From Bartonella sp. MM73XJBT.G (GTDB lineage Bacteria; Pseudomonadota; Alphaproteobacteria; Rhizobiales; Rhizobiaceae), in the NCBI RefSeq assembly GCF_028618435.1, contig NZ_JAQISW010000007.1:26206-90205 (forward strand): a stretch of 64,000 nucleotides of DNA, in the 5' to 3' direction. The notes below the pieces were generated by a model that was not told the DNA's origin, did no database searches, and was given only the letters and a program-made list of their open reading frames with translations. Positions 1 to 9,813 of the stretch are shown here, piece after piece (positions within the stretch are counted from its first letter, which is position 1; each line of letters opens with the position of its first letter). The position numbers and the translations under genes were made by a program.

Positions 1-589
1 AAATGATTCCTGCAATGGATGAATGCAAGAGATAGGTTAAAGCCGCAGCTAACAAAAAAGTTGAAACAGGATCGGTTGAAAGGTAACGAATGATGTTCGG
101 CAAAATTTCACTATCCCGCAAAGGTTCTGTCGCTGTACTGATCATTTGTAAAGATAAAATCAAAAGACCAATACCGATGACAATACGTCCTATTTGACGC
201 CACTCACGTTTTTGTGTTGTCATGAAGATACAAGTACCAATTAAAAGACAAAGGGGCACAACAAGTGTGAGGTCGTAGGTGAGAATTTTAACAACGAGTG
301 CTGATCCTAATTCTCCTCCACGTACAGCCATAAGTCCTGCTACTCCAGAGACAAAACCAGATTCAACGAAAGAACCAACGAGAAGCGTTATGGCTGTAGA
401 GCTCTGTAAGATCATCGCTGTAAAAAGACCAAAACTTACAGCAAACAATGGTTTTGAAATGACGTGGCGCAGGTTATATTTAAGCCTGTCACCATAGGCG
501 CGTTCAATTCCTGTACGCACCATGCGTGTCGCCCAGAGAAGTAAAGAAACAGCGCCTGCAAGATGAAGGAGTACCAATGAACCATTCAT
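1..589 (-). CDS. Na/Pi cotransporter family protein (partial, 3' end outside window)
   Basis: This is the N-terminal part of a sodium-dependent phosphate cotransporter (Na_Pi_cotrans family, NptA/YjbB type), an inner-membrane protein. Reading the minus strand from ATG at 589 gives about 196 residues that run off the window edge. The protein is highly hydrophobic, with several membrane segments. It contains the QSSTA motif (about residues 62-66), typical of the inverted repeat that forms the substrate site in this family, and a related HSS motif near residue 189. Full-length relatives have about 550 residues, so roughly two thirds is missing. An upstream GAAAGAAAAAG run could serve as a weak ribosome binding site. 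The neighbouring channel gene is on the same strand, 70 bases upstream. The family call is firm; the exact substrate is inferred. Confidence 0.85.
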   Translation of the reverse strand, partial: MNGSLVLLHLAGAVSLLLWATRMVRTGIERAYGDRLKYNLRHVISKPLFAVSFGLFTAMILQSSTAITLLVGSFVESGFVSGVAGLMAVRGGELGSALVVKILTYDLTLVVPLCLLIGTCIFMTTQKREWRQIGRIVIGIGLLILSLQMISTATEPLRDSEILPNIIRYLSTDPVSTFLLAAALTYLLHSSIAGII

Positions 590-659
590 GATACTTTTTC
601 TTTCTCTTTTGTTTATGAATAGGGTTAACTCAAAATTGATAACTTGAAGTTTATTGCTT

Positions 660-1877
660 TTACTTTGCTTTTGCTTTGAATGCTTGATTAAAATCAGAAC
701 CGCTTGGATTTTGAAAAACCTTTAGACCAAAACAGTGAAGAATGGAATAAAGATGATCGAAAATATCACCTTGAATTTGTTCATAGTCTAGCCAAACAGT
801 GGTATTCGTAAAGCAATAGATTTCCAAGGGCAAACCATTTTCTGTAGGGGGCAGTTGTCGGGCCATAAAGGTCATATTGGGGTTGATGTTGAGATGCTGT
901 TGTAGATAAGCAAAAACATAAGCACGAAAAGTTCCAATGTTGGTTAAACGGCGCGTATTGGCTACAACGTCATGATTTTTATCTAATTGAGCGTTCCATT
1001 GATCAATTTCTGCTCTTTTTTGCGTGAAATAATTTTCTAATAAATTAAATCGGGAAAGATATTCTTGTTCTTCTTCTGTGAGAAAATGAATACTAGATTG
1101 ATCAATAAAAAGAGAGCGTTTGATGCGTCTGCCACCTGATTCTTGCATTCCACGCCAATTTTTAAAAGGATCGGTTACAAGCTTACGAATCGGTACTGAG
1201 GTGATAGTGTTGTCGAAATTTTGAACTTTAACAGTATGAAGGGCAATTTCAATAACATCACCATCAGCACCAAGATTGGGAATTTCAATCCAATCACCAA
1301 CACGAACCATATCGGTGGATGAAATTTGAATACCGGCAACAAGAGAAAGAAGTGTATCTTGAAAAATTAACATGAGAACTGCGGCCATTGCACCAAGACC
1401 GGAGAAAAGAATAAGAGGGGAGCGGTCAATTAATGTGGCGACCATTAAAACTGCCGCAATCGCAAAAAGTGCAATTTTAGCAATTTGAATATAACCTTTT
1501 ATTGGTTTTAGTCGGGCTGTTGGCCGTTGTTCGTAAAGGATGTTAATGATGTTGAGACAGGCAGAAATTGTTAGAACAACAAAAAAGATAATGAAGGCAT
1601 TGGCAACATTATTGATGACAGTGCTGAATGCATCGGGCAATGTTGGTATAAAATTAACACCGACTGAAAGAATAAAAGCTGAAATGATATTTGCTAGGTA
1701 TTGAATAGCATTTTTAATATCAGTTGTTGTATTCTTGGGGAGGAGAGAAGAAAGTTTTTTTGCTCCGTGGATGAGTAATTTTCGTCCTGCAAAGTTGATT
1801 AAAAGGGCAAATATAGTAAGAATAACAAGCCAAGAAATAGCTTCTAACCACGGATATTGAACAATAAATTCGATCAC
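660..1877 (-). CDS. ybdG: Mechanosensitive ion channel, YbdG/MscM type
   Basis: This 405-aa inner-membrane protein belongs to the MscS superfamily and most resembles the miniconductance channel YbdG of E. coli, which is about 415 residues. It is expected to release solutes under hypo-osmotic stress. The N-terminal 180 residues hold about five membrane segments. The pore helix region (about 155-180) leads into the conserved MscS beta domain, which starts VRVGDWIEIP at 191 and continues through NLGADGDV and the SVPIRKL segment. The C-terminal domain has the long insertion typical of YbdG. Translation starts at GTG (1877), with GGAGAG a few bases upstream. It may be cotranscribed with the phosphate transporter downstream. 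Channel family is certain; ortholog-level naming is likely. Confidence 0.88.
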   Translation of the reverse strand: MIEFIVQYPWLEAISWLVILTIFALLINFAGRKLLIHGAKKLSSLLPKNTTTDIKNAIQYLANIISAFILSVGVNFIPTLPDAFSTVINNVANAFIIFFVVLTISACLNIINILYEQRPTARLKPIKGYIQIAKIALFAIAAVLMVATLIDRSPLILFSGLGAMAAVLMLIFQDTLLSLVAGIQISSTDMVRVGDWIEIPNLGADGDVIEIALHTVKVQNFDNTITSVPIRKLVTDPFKNWRGMQESGGRRIKRSLFIDQSSIHFLTEEEQEYLSRFNLLENYFTQKRAEIDQWNAQLDKNHDVVANTRRLTNIGTFRAYVFAYLQQHLNINPNMTFMARQLPPTENGLPLEIYCFTNTTVWLDYEQIQGDIFDHLYSILHCFGLKVFQNPSGSDFNQAFKAKAK

Positions 1878-2011
1878 TTTTTACTCTCCATTTCTAAAAT
1901 TATAGGCAGTTGAGAGATTAAAATTTTACAACTGCTTAAGAGGAAGTCTTGGAATTATGCTCTAAAGTCGTTAAATATGCAAAAAAGAATTTTTAAACTC
2001 TGTGAGAGATA

Positions 2012-3949
2012 ATGCGTTTCCCGTCTGATTTTCTTAATGAACTGCGTAGCAGACTTCCAATTTCAACAGTGATTGGTCAACGGGTGGACTTTGATCCTCG
2101 AAAAAGTAAGCCTTCACGGGGAGATTTTTGGTGTTGTTGTCCATTTCATGGTGAGAAAACGCCCAGTTTTCATTGTGATGATCATAAAGGGCGTTATTAT
2201 TGTTTTGGTTGTGGTGTAAGCGGAGATATTTTTACCTTCCTGTGCGAGCTTGATGGATTGCATTTTTCAGAAAGTGTCGAGCGTTTGGCTGATTTTGCAG
2301 GAATGAAACTCCCTATTTTGGATCCACAAAGTCATCAACGTCAAATGGAAAAAGCTGACCTTTATGATGTGATGAAGATTGCGACAGATTTTTTTCAATA
2401 TCATTTACGCGATCAAGAAGGTGTGAAGGCACGTTGTTATCTGGAGGAACGTGGTGTTACGCAAAAACTTATAGAGCGTTTTCGAATTGGTTTTGCACCG
2501 GTAAGGCGTACAGCTTTGAAAGAAGCTTTAAGTGCTCGTGGTATCTCAATAAAGCAAATGGAAGAATGTGGACTTCTCACAGCGCATGAGGAGGGGGGGG
2601 CTTCTTATGATCGATTTAGAAATCGCATTATGTTTCCTATCGAAGATTTGCGTGGACGTGTGGTGGCTTTTGGAGGGCGTGCGTTAGAAAAAGAGAAGCG
2701 CGCAAAATATCTTAACAGCCCGGAAACAGTGCTCTTTCATAAAGGAAATATACTTTATAATGCGGCAGCGGCTCGCAAAAATAGTCGCTTTGTTGGCGAT
2801 GAAAAAATTCATTCACTTCTGGTTGTCGAGGGGTATATGGATGTCATTGCTTTGACTAAAGCCGGTTTTGAGGGAGTCGTAGCACCCTTAGGAACAGCAT
2901 TGACGGAAGCGCAAATTGAGCTTTTATGGCAGATGGGCAAGGAGCCTATTTTGTGTTTTGATGGTGATGCTGCTGGTTTAAAGGCTGCTTTTCGCGTTGC
3001 TGATCGGGTATTGCCTCTTTTAAAGGTGGGGGTTTGTGTCCGCTTTGTTTTGTTGCCACAAGGAAAAGATCCTGATGAAATTGTTTGTGCTGGTGGTGCG
3101 TCCCTTTTTTCTTCTTTTTTGCAAAAAGCCATACCTTTGATTGAGCTTTTATGGTGGCGGGCTACCTATGGAAAGCATTTTGAAACGCCAGAGGCACGAG
3201 CGGCGCTTGAAAAACAACTCAAACAACAAATTTTTACGATTAAGGATGAAGATGTCCGTCGTTATTATTTGCAAGATATAAAACAACGCCTTTTTGATTT
3301 TTTTCGTCCCTCTTTTTTTAAAAAGAAGGGGGGAGGGCGCTATGAACAGGTTTCATCCAATAGGATCTTTAAAGATCAATCCTTTTCTCTGTTAGAAAAT
3401 TCTGAAATAGTGCGAAATTCTTCACAGGCTATACCTTTACGTGAAGCTGTGATTTTACTTACTTTAGCTTACTATCCTGAGTTATGGCATGAAAATTTTG
3501 AGATTCTCTCTGAGTTAGAATTAAAAAATACACAATTGATGTATTTTCACCAAACGATGCTGGAAATTCTTGGGAATCAGCTGCTTCATGATAAAGAAAC
3601 AATGGTTGCGTTCTTAGAAAGAAGAGGGCAAAAGGCTTTATTAGAGCGTATGAAACATCTTGTGCAAAATATTGGTATGCGTATTATCTTTGCTGGAGCT
3701 CCTATAGAAGATGCACGTGCTATATTAAAACAAGCTGTCTACTTGCATCTTCAGGAATACCACCTACATAAGAGGTTACAGGATATTGAAGAGCAACTTG
3801 TAGAAAATCCTAAGAGTGAGGTTTTTGATCTGCTTCGGGAGATAAAAAATGAGCTGGAGCAGATGCAGGCGACAGAAGCATTAATTGAAGGGTTTGGAAG
3901 TTGGTTGGATGAAAAAATAGACGGGAATACACAAGATACGATAAAATGA
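2012..3949 (+). CDS. dnaG: DNA primase DnaG
   Basis: DnaG makes RNA primers for Okazaki fragments at the replication fork, working with the DnaB helicase. The 645-aa protein has the N-terminal CHC2 zinc-binding domain with ligands C43, H46, C64 and C67. This is followed by the primase core and a TOPRIM domain with the EGYMD acidic motif (about 274-278) and the DGDAAG motif. The C-terminal 200 residues are the divergent helicase-interacting region. Length is normal for an alphaproteobacterium. ATG at 2012 fits the family N-terminus. It sits just upstream of rpoD, the remains of the classical macromolecular-synthesis arrangement without rpsU, though 384 bases separate the two genes. Confidence 0.97.
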   Translation: MRFPSDFLNELRSRLPISTVIGQRVDFDPRKSKPSRGDFWCCCPFHGEKTPSFHCDDHKGRYYCFGCGVSGDIFTFLCELDGLHFSESVERLADFAGMKLPILDPQSHQRQMEKADLYDVMKIATDFFQYHLRDQEGVKARCYLEERGVTQKLIERFRIGFAPVRRTALKEALSARGISIKQMEECGLLTAHEEGGASYDRFRNRIMFPIEDLRGRVVAFGGRALEKEKRAKYLNSPETVLFHKGNILYNAAAARKNSRFVGDEKIHSLLVVEGYMDVIALTKAGFEGVVAPLGTALTEAQIELLWQMGKEPILCFDGDAAGLKAAFRVADRVLPLLKVGVCVRFVLLPQGKDPDEIVCAGGASLFSSFLQKAIPLIELLWWRATYGKHFETPEARAALEKQLKQQIFTIKDEDVRRYYLQDIKQRLFDFFRPSFFKKKGGGRYEQVSSNRIFKDQSFSLLENSEIVRNSSQAIPLREAVILLTLAYYPELWHENFEILSELELKNTQLMYFHQTMLEILGNQLLHDKETMVAFLERRGQKALLERMKHLVQNIGMRIIFAGAPIEDARAILKQAVYLHLQEYHLHKRLQDIEEQLVENPKSEVFDLLREIKNELEQMQATEALIEGFGSWLDEKIDGNTQDTIK

Positions 3950-4333
3950 TTCGCTTTTTTAGTGCGAATCAGTCACTTAAATTTTAGATAAGGAAGTGTA
4001 TGTGGAATGACATTTTCATAAAGATGATAATGAAATTTTAGAATGAATTTTAGGAAAAGCGGGAAATTGGTTCTTAACGATAGGGTACAGAGATTATCTC
4101 AGAAGGACTGAGAGGTGTCGGGGAAACTTCTGGAGTTTTCCCGCGTTTTTGTCTGGATGATAAGTTTATCTGGATATTAAGGCATATACAAAATGTATTC
4201 TTTCCAATAGTAATCTCTTAAAAGGAAGTATATATGAGAAGCTGTTGGTCGATTTAAGTGAGAACAAAAAAGCTGGTCACATGGAAACTATGGTTACATG
4301 GAAGCTATGAAGTGATCGAGTGGAGTTTATGGT
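3950..4333. other. dnaG-rpoD intergenic region with hairpins
   Basis: No ORF was found in this 384-base gap. A 7-bp hairpin (GATTCGC at 3948-3954 with GCGAATC at 3964-3970) overlaps the dnaG stop codon but lacks a U tract. Further on, a CTCAG/CTGAG hairpin (4099-4113) and a terminator-like hairpin ending at 4150 suggest either a short independent RNA or a processed 5' leader of rpoD. Confidence 0.5.
4119..4150 (+). terminator. Rho-independent terminator between dnaG and rpoD
   Basis: CGGGGAAAC pairs with GTTTTCCCG around an 8-base loop and is followed by CG and five T residues. It could end dnaG transcription or a small RNA starting near 4050. It implies that rpoD has its own promoter in 4150-4330. 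Confidence 0.6.
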
Positions 4334-6349
4334 ATGGCAACAAAGGTTAAACAGAAAGATAATACGGAAGTAACAACCCAAGCGAGTTTGGAGGGTCCTC
4401 TTCTTGATTTTTCTGATGATGCCATCAAGAAAATGATTAAACTTGCCAAAAAAAATGGTTACGTAACGATGGATGAACTCAATGCTGTTCTTCCTTCCGA
4501 TGAGGTTACGTCCGAACAAATTGAAGATATCTTGGCGATGTTTTCTGAGATGGGGGTTAATGTTGTCGATGATGAGGATGAAGTTGAGTCCGAAAATTAT
4601 GAAGACGAAGTTACGGTAGAGGGGGGGGATTTAGTAGAGGCCTCTAGCCACGCACTTGCAACGACAACGAATAAACGCGAAGTAACAGATCGTACGGATG
4701 ATCCGGTGCGTATGTATTTACGTGAGATGGGAGCTGTTGAGCTTCTGTCACGGGAAGGCGAAATTGCCATTGCTAAGCGTATTGAGGCAGGGCGTGAGAC
4801 AATGATTGCGGGACTTTGTGAGAGCCCTTTAACTTTTCAGGCCCTGATTATCTGGCGTGATGAGTTAAAAGAACAGCGCATTCTTCTTCGTGAAATTATT
4901 GATCTTGAAACGACTTATGCTGGTCCAGAAGCAAAACAGGCTCCTGTTATTGAGCGAAGTGAAGTTGATAAGATAAAAGAAGAAAAGATGTCTTCTGCTA
5001 TACGTAATATGGGGGAAAATATAGGAGAAAGAAGCATTGAAGACGATGATGAAGAAGATGATGATGATGTTAACTTATCCCTTGCAGCAATGGAAAATGA
5101 ACTTTGTCCTCAAGTTATGGAAACATTGGATTTTATTGCTCAAACCTATGTAAAATTACGCAAATTACAAGACCAGCATGTTGAAAGCAGTTTGGCAGAG
5201 CGTAAAGAGGGGGCTCTTACAGCTTCTCAAAAGAAAAAATATATTCAACTAAAGGGTGAGTTGATTCAAGCCGTAAAGTCTCTCTCTTTGAACCAAAATC
5301 GTATCGAAGCTTTGGTTGAACAGCTTTATGACATCAATAAGAGATTGATTCATAATGAAGGTAAGCTGAAACGAATTGCGAACAGTTATGGCATTGGCCA
5401 TGAAGATTTTTTAAAGGAATATCAAGGCCGTGAATTGGATGCGGATTGGATGAATTATATTGCCGCTTTGCCTGCACCGGGTTGGAAAGAATTTTCAATG
5501 CGTGAAGCAAAAGAAATTCAAAAACTGCGGAGTGAAATACAAAATCTCGCGCAAGAAACGGCTATTTCTATTGGTGAATTTCGCCGGATTGTGATGCAGG
5601 TGCAGAAAGGTGAACGCGAATCAACCATTGCGAAAAAAGAGATGGTCGAATCTAATTTACGTCTTGTCATTTCAATTGCAAAAAAATACACGAATCGTGG
5701 TTTGCAGTTTCTTGACCTTATTCAAGAGGGAAATATCGGTTTGATGAAGGCTGTGGATAAGTTTGAATATCGGCGCGGCTACAAATTTTCAACTTATGCC
5801 ACATGGTGGATTCGTCAAGCCATTACGCGGTCAATTGCAGATCAGGCACGTACTATTCGTATCCCTGTTCATATGATTGAAACAATTAATAAAATCGTTC
5901 GTACTTCACGTCAGATTCTCCATGAAATTGGACGAGAGCCAACACCAGAAGAATTATCTAGCAAGCTTTCTATGCCGTTAGAAAAAGTGAGAAAGGTTCT
6001 AAAAATTGCAAAGGAGCCTATTTCGCTCGAAACACCTGTTGGTGATGAAGATGATTCTCATTTGGGTGATTTTATCGAGGATAGGAATGCATTATTACCC
6101 ATTGATGCTGCTATTCAAGCAAACTTACGCGATACGACAACACGCGTTCTTGCTTCATTAACACCACGCGAAGAACGTGTTTTGCGGATGCGTTTTGGGA
6201 TAGGGATGAATACAGATCATACTCTAGAAGAAGTAGGACAACAGTTCTCAGTTACAAGAGAACGCATTCGTCAGATTGAAGCAAAGGCACTTCGTAAATT
6301 GAAGCATCCTAGCCGCTCACGAAAATTACGCAGTTTTCTCGATTCTTAA
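4334..6349 (+). CDS. rpoD: RNA polymerase primary sigma factor RpoD (sigma-70)
   Basis: This 671-aa protein is the housekeeping sigma factor that directs RNA polymerase to -10/-35 promoters. Region 1.1 is at the N-terminus (about 25-75). Region 1.2 begins near [11 protein letters not shown] (about 122). The non-conserved region includes a strongly acidic run near 235-248. Region 2 carries the [17 protein letters not shown] core (about 490-508), and region 4 carries the helix-turn-helix [17 protein letters not shown] near 638-654. All parts are complete. ATG at 4334 gives MATKVKQK, the usual rhizobial start. The gene is monocistronic as far as the sequence shows, with dnaG upstream on the same strand. 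Confidence 0.98.
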   Translation: MATKVKQKDNTEVTTQASLEGPLLDFSDDAIKKMIKLAKKNGYVTMDELNAVLPSDEVTSEQIEDILAMFSEMGVNVVDDEDEVESENYEDEVTVEGGDLVEASSHALATTTNKREVTDRTDDPVRMYLREMGAVELLSREGEIAIAKRIEAGRETMIAGLCESPLTFQALIIWRDELKEQRILLREIIDLETTYAGPEAKQAPVIERSEVDKIKEEKMSSAIRNMGENIGERSIEDDDEEDDDDVNLSLAAMENELCPQVMETLDFIAQTYVKLRKLQDQHVESSLAERKEGALTASQKKKYIQLKGELIQAVKSLSLNQNRIEALVEQLYDINKRLIHNEGKLKRIANSYGIGHEDFLKEYQGRELDADWMNYIAALPAPGWKEFSMREAKEIQKLRSEIQNLAQETAISIGEFRRIVMQVQKGERESTIAKKEMVESNLRLVISIAKKYTNRGLQFLDLIQEGNIGLMKAVDKFEYRRGYKFSTYATWWIRQAITRSIADQARTIRIPVHMIETINKIVRTSRQILHEIGREPTPEELSSKLSMPLEKVRKVLKIAKEPISLETPVGDEDDSHLGDFIEDRNALLPIDAAIQANLRDTTTRVLASLTPREERVLRMRFGIGMNTDHTLEEVGQQFSVTRERIRQIEAKALRKLKHPSRSRKLRSFLDS

Positions 6350-6966
6350 ATAAAGAAATTGGTGCATTTAAATCATTTTCCCTTTCTTCTTCATAGAGGA
6401 GGAGGTTTGTTACTGTGTACTTAGAGATTTTTTGAGAAAAATATGGGAAGACTTCAAATAATCTAGAAAACTTACGATATTTAACGTTTTTTATAGCTTT
6501 GAGGTTTTGTACTTCTCTGTTTCAAAAGAATAGATATAAGGCAAAGAATGGTCATGAAGCAGAGAGGTGAGGGGAGCTTTTAAGAAATGAACGATAAAAT
6601 ATTATCTTGCCTGGAGCGGTTCGTTTTTTTAAAGATGGGATATCTTAAAAATAAATTTACCGTACAGCGTACTGTCTTTTTGATGAGAAAGATGTATTCT
6701 TTGTAAGAATTATTCACTTGTTTTTACACAACGCATTTTACTCCTTGTCAGTTTACAAAGGGATTTTTCAATGGGTTATATTCATTTATATGCGCTATTT
6801 TTTGAATATGCCTTTTTTCTTCAGATCAATTTTAAGAAAATTGTATGAAGTAAGCATTGAGCTGAATCTTTTTAAGAGACAGAAATCAATAAAATTATAG
6901 AAGTTAAACTTCTAATTTTTTCTTTTTTATTAATCGTTTTAATTTTAAAAAGGTGTGTCTGAGTTT
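6350..6966. other. Intergenic region, no gene seen
   Basis: 617 bases follow rpoD. The only open frame (6718-6900, 60 residues) is low-complexity, rich in Phe and Leu, and lacks a ribosome binding site. No RNA gene or clear terminator was recognised. Confidence 0.4.
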
Positions 6967-7428
6967 ATGAGTAGAGAACTTCCTTTTTGGAAAGTAAAAA
7001 AATTAGAAGAACTTTCCTTTTCTGAGTGGGAAAGCCTTTGTGATGGCTGTGGTCGTTGTTGTCTCCATAAAGTTGAGGATGATGATACGGGCGATCTATA
7101 TGGGACTAGTATTGCTTGTCGTCTTTTAGATGGGGAAACTTGCCAGTGTCGAGACTATGTTCATCGTAAATCAATTGTACCAGATTGTATATCGTTAGAT
7201 ATTACAACAGTTAAAACGGCGCGTTGGCTTCCAAGAAGTTGTGCTTATAAATTAATTCATGAAGGAAAAGATCTCCCATGGTGGCATCCATTGATATCAG
7301 GAGATTGTCAGACGGTGCATAACGCACATATTTCTGCACGTGGATACATAGAGATCTACGAAGATGAATTGTCATCTGAAGAAGATTACCTTACTCATAT
7401 TACTGGTCTCCTATGCGAAGGCCAGTAA
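6967..7428 (+). CDS. YcgN/UPF0260 cysteine-cluster protein
   Basis: This 153-aa protein belongs to the UPF0260 (YcgN) family, small cytoplasmic proteins with a conserved cysteine cluster thought to bind zinc or iron. No reaction is established. An N-terminal C25-x2-C28-x2-C31-C32 cluster (CDGCGRCC) is followed by more conserved cysteines (ACRLLD, CQCRDY, PDC) and the LPRSCAYK and GDCQTVH motifs, so the domain is complete. A GTG codon at 6955 is in frame, but the AAAAAGG ribosome binding site (6947-6953) lies directly against it and is better spaced for ATG at 6967, which gives MSRELPFW. Its last codons form one arm of a terminator hairpin shared with the convergent downstream gene. Confidence 0.87.
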   Translation: MSRELPFWKVKKLEELSFSEWESLCDGCGRCCLHKVEDDDTGDLYGTSIACRLLDGETCQCRDYVHRKSIVPDCISLDITTVKTARWLPRSCAYKLIHEGKDLPWWHPLISGDCQTVHNAHISARGYIEIYEDELSSEEDYLTHITGLLCEGQ

Positions 7429-7440
7429 TATGAGCGTTTT
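7394..7440 (+). terminator. Hairpin terminator overlapping the UPF0260 stop codon
   Basis: A perfect 13-bp inverted repeat (CTCATATTACTGG at 7394-7406, CCAGTAATATGAG at 7422-7434) flanks a 15-base loop and is followed by CGTTTTAT. The TAA stop at 7426-7428 lies inside the second arm. It sits between convergent genes. Confidence 0.65.
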
Positions 7441-7457
7441 ATAGAATGGTTGGTGAT

Positions 7458-8189
7458 TTAATCGATCGCAAAGACGACAGTGATACTCACATTATAATTT
7501 AATTCACCCCCGGCAAAATTTGTATCTGCGTAGCTTGCATCTGCTGCTCTACTCATGAGACGCGGGGTTGGACGATAGTAATCATCTTTTTCATTGATTT
7601 CAATAATTTTTCCTAATTTTAAATCAGCCGCTTTTGCTATTGTTTGCGCTTTTTCAATGGCTTCAGTAATGGCTTTTTTACGTGCTTCTTGATAAAATGG
7701 CTTTGTATCTGCGTTGGTAAAAGTGATGCCATTCACTGAATTAACTCCCAAGGCCATTGCTTGGTCAAAGATTTTACCAGCATTGTTAAGATCACGAATG
7801 CGTACAGTTAAAGAATTTGAAACGTGATAGAGTTTTTCATTATTCTTTTTTTCGTGGGACGACTGATAAATAGATAAACCTGATGTTTGTAAATCATTGG
7901 CTTGGATGCCATTATTTTTAAAAGCTTTTATAATATCGTTGACTGATTGATTATTGGACGCTAATGCTTTCTGAGCTGTTTTATCATGGGTGACAACGGC
8001 GAGATTAATAATTGCCATATCCGGTGCAGCTTGACTCTCTCCCACTGCGGTCACTGTAATCGTTGCATCTCTTTTATTTTCTTCAGCATAAGCACGTACA
8101 ATAGTCAACGAAGTTGCTAAGAGTGTGAATATTAATATAGCTATTTTAACCAAAGAACTCTTCAATGGTTGAATTTTCTTTTCTATCAT
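7458..8189 (-). CDS. SIMPL-domain (DUF541) periplasmic protein, BP26/Omp28-like
   Basis: This 243-aa secreted protein belongs to the SIMPL/DUF541 family. In the related genus Brucella the counterpart is BP26 (Omp28), an abundant immunogenic periplasmic protein that forms ring-shaped oligomers; its molecular function is unclear. An N-terminal signal peptide has a hydrophobic core at about 14-31 and likely cleavage after AYA at 35. The mature protein opens with the family segment TVTAVGESQAAPD and carries the SGLSIYQ, SNSLTVRIRD and KAITEAIEKAQTIAKA segments, ending in a VSITVVF strand. ATG at 8189 has AAAGGAATAGAT upstream. It is convergent with the UPF0260 gene. Family assignment is firm and a serodiagnostic-antigen role is only analogy. 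Confidence 0.88.
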   Translation of the reverse strand: MIEKKIQPLKSSLVKIAILIFTLLATSLTIVRAYAEENKRDATITVTAVGESQAAPDMAIINLAVVTHDKTAQKALASNNQSVNDIIKAFKNNGIQANDLQTSGLSIYQSSHEKKNNEKLYHVSNSLTVRIRDLNNAGKIFDQAMALGVNSVNGITFTNADTKPFYQEARKKAITEAIEKAQTIAKAADLKLGKIIEINEKDDYYRPTPRLMSRAADASYADTNFAGGELNYNVSITVVFAID

Positions 8190-8357
8190 ATCTATTCCTT
8201 TACATTTGTTATGACTACTCTCTCATTTTTGAGAGTTCTTGTAAAGAAATTAGGGCATTAGAAAAAAAACCAATAGAAAAGAGAAAAAGATGGGTTATAA
8301 TCCACGTCAGCTCTTGTATCATAGAGCATTTTAGTTTAGAGAGAGACCACCTATATG

Positions 8358-8434
8358 GGGCCTGTAGCTCAATTGGTTAGAGCCAGCGGCTCATAACCGC
8401 TTGGTTGGGGGTTCGAGTCCCTCCGGGCCCACCA
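8358..8434 (+). tRNA. tRNA with CAT anticodon (tRNA-Ile2 or tRNA-Met)
   Basis: A 77-base cloverleaf with encoded CCA. The acceptor arms GGGCCTG and CGGGCCC pair, with one G-U at position 6. The anticodon loop is CTCATAA with CAT at 8392-8394, and the T-loop is GTTCGAG. The acceptor stem has C4-G69 and C5-G68, which in E. coli help lysidine synthetase TilS recognise tRNA-Ile2, so this may read AUA as isoleucine rather than AUG. Automatic annotation would say Met; I lean towards Ile2. Confidence 0.93.
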
Positions 8435-9630
8435 ATAGGGGATTGTCCAATAGGAAAATGAATACTTAGTGAAAGTTTGAAGATGCTCCTTTGCTTCGTT
8501 TTTTGATTTATTTCTCCGTTTGTTCTTGATTGTTTTGTCATTTTTTGTTGCAGTGTTTTTCTATAAATCATTTTAATATATAGAATGATGATATACTTTT
8601 CAGTCTCATCAAAAAAATGCTTTCATTTGCAACATTGGGGAAATCTGGATTAATTTGATGTGTGTTTCTGCTTACACTCTTAATTCATATACTGTTTTTT
8701 ACTTTATTCTGTGAGATGTTTTTCATAAAGTAGGAGTTTAACCTCTTCATGAGGTGAGTTTGTTTATGCTTGTTCTGCAAATGACAGGATCGAATAAAAT
8801 CAAAGCTAAACATTGTGTTTGTTCATAGCAAATGTCGCGGAAAACGGTGAGTGTTAATCCACTTTCTTTGAATGATCTCTACCTTTTGAGACGTTTGAAT
8901 AACATCTTCTGCCTCATGCTCAAATTGTTATTGAACTCAGAAAATCTTTTTTTACCTTATTCTCATAAGGAATCTTCCGTATTTTGGTAAATCTTCCATT
9001 TTTTTATTTACGTGAGAGAATTTCTTCCTTGTTGTAAATCTATATACAATTTACGTATGGAGATCATAGGTGATGATTCATTTTATTTTTTTAACATCGC
9101 CATTTTTATTCATGATAGAGAATCAGTATTTAAAGAGTGTTTTTAGAGGGAGATTGCTTTGTAAATGCATTACAGGGTTTTAGGGAACATGACTGTTTAT
9201 AAGGACTTATTCTTATAACATTGTTATATTCTTATTTTGTAATATTGTTTAAAAAACATAGATGGTTCTATGTAGAATAAGATTATGGTATATTTTTCTT
9301 TTGAAATAAGCTTCTTCGTATTCTTTTATAAAGAGTTCAGGGGTATCTTCAGGGATATTTTCACATTAATTTGTTATTGGTCCGAATCACAAGATTTTCG
9401 TAATATTATGTGCGTTGTTGATAGATCGTACCAATTTTCATAAGAAAGTTTGGATCGAGCGATGCTTTCTTTTTCACCATGGTACATAACTCATAGAATT
9501 TTATCTTATTTTATAAAATAAGTTTGTACACAATTGCTTCCATACTGCCTATTGCAAATATTTTTTTCTAAGGTATGAGATATATTTAAACGCTTTAGCG
9601 TTATATTGTTTGACAATATGGAGTGTGACT
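8435..9630. other. 1.2-kb intergenic region, largely unassigned
   Basis: No convincing gene. An open frame from ATG 8832 encodes about 52 residues but has no ribosome binding site and no recognisable domain. The rest is AT-rich with scattered stops on both strands. The last 45 bases hold the palindrome and ribosome binding site of the following small ORF. Confidence 0.4.
9589..9602. promoter_or_regulatory. Palindromic operator candidate (left copy)
   Basis: AACGCTTTAGCGTT, half-sites AACGCT and AGCGTT around TT, 28 bases before the ATG of the small ORF at 9631. The same ACGCT-NN-AGCGT palindrome occurs at 10072-10083 next to the divergently placed start of the XRE regulator. Confidence 0.6.
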
Positions 9631-9813
9631 ATGAAGAGTGATGAAAAATTTGAGACGACTTTATCGGATATTATTGTTAAATGGGAGTCTTTATCAACCT
9701 CTCAAAAGCAAGCAATATTGGATAGAGTAGAAAATTCTACAACTGCTTCTCATTCAACAGAACATTTAAAGCCTCAATCTTCTTTTTATCTCCAGACGAA
9801 ATCAAAGCTATAA
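9631..9813 (+). CDS. Small 60-aa protein convergent with XRE regulator
   Basis: I do not recognise this protein. ATG at 9631 is preceded by GGAG (9620-9623) at a 7-base spacing, better than the upstream in-frame ATG at 9610. The product is charged and soluble, with a predicted helix over the IIVKWESLSTSQKQAILDRV segment and a polar Ser/Thr-rich C-terminus. No membrane segment or signal peptide is present. Its last 77 bases overlap the 3' end of the minus-strand XRE gene, so the two messages would be antisense to each other. It has its own copy of the palindrome found at the XRE promoter, which argues that it is a real, co-regulated gene. It could also be the truncated start of a larger decayed gene. 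Confidence 0.45.
   Translation: MKSDEKFETTLSDIIVKWESLSTSQKQAILDRVENSTTASHSTEHLKPQSSFYLQTKSKL

Noticed and set aside
6718..6900. 60-aa ORF after rpoD
   Set aside because: Low-complexity AT-rich sequence with no ribosome binding site and no domain.
8165..8571. ORFs on both strands around the tRNA
   Set aside because: They overlap the SIMPL gene start or the tRNA and have no plausible start signal.
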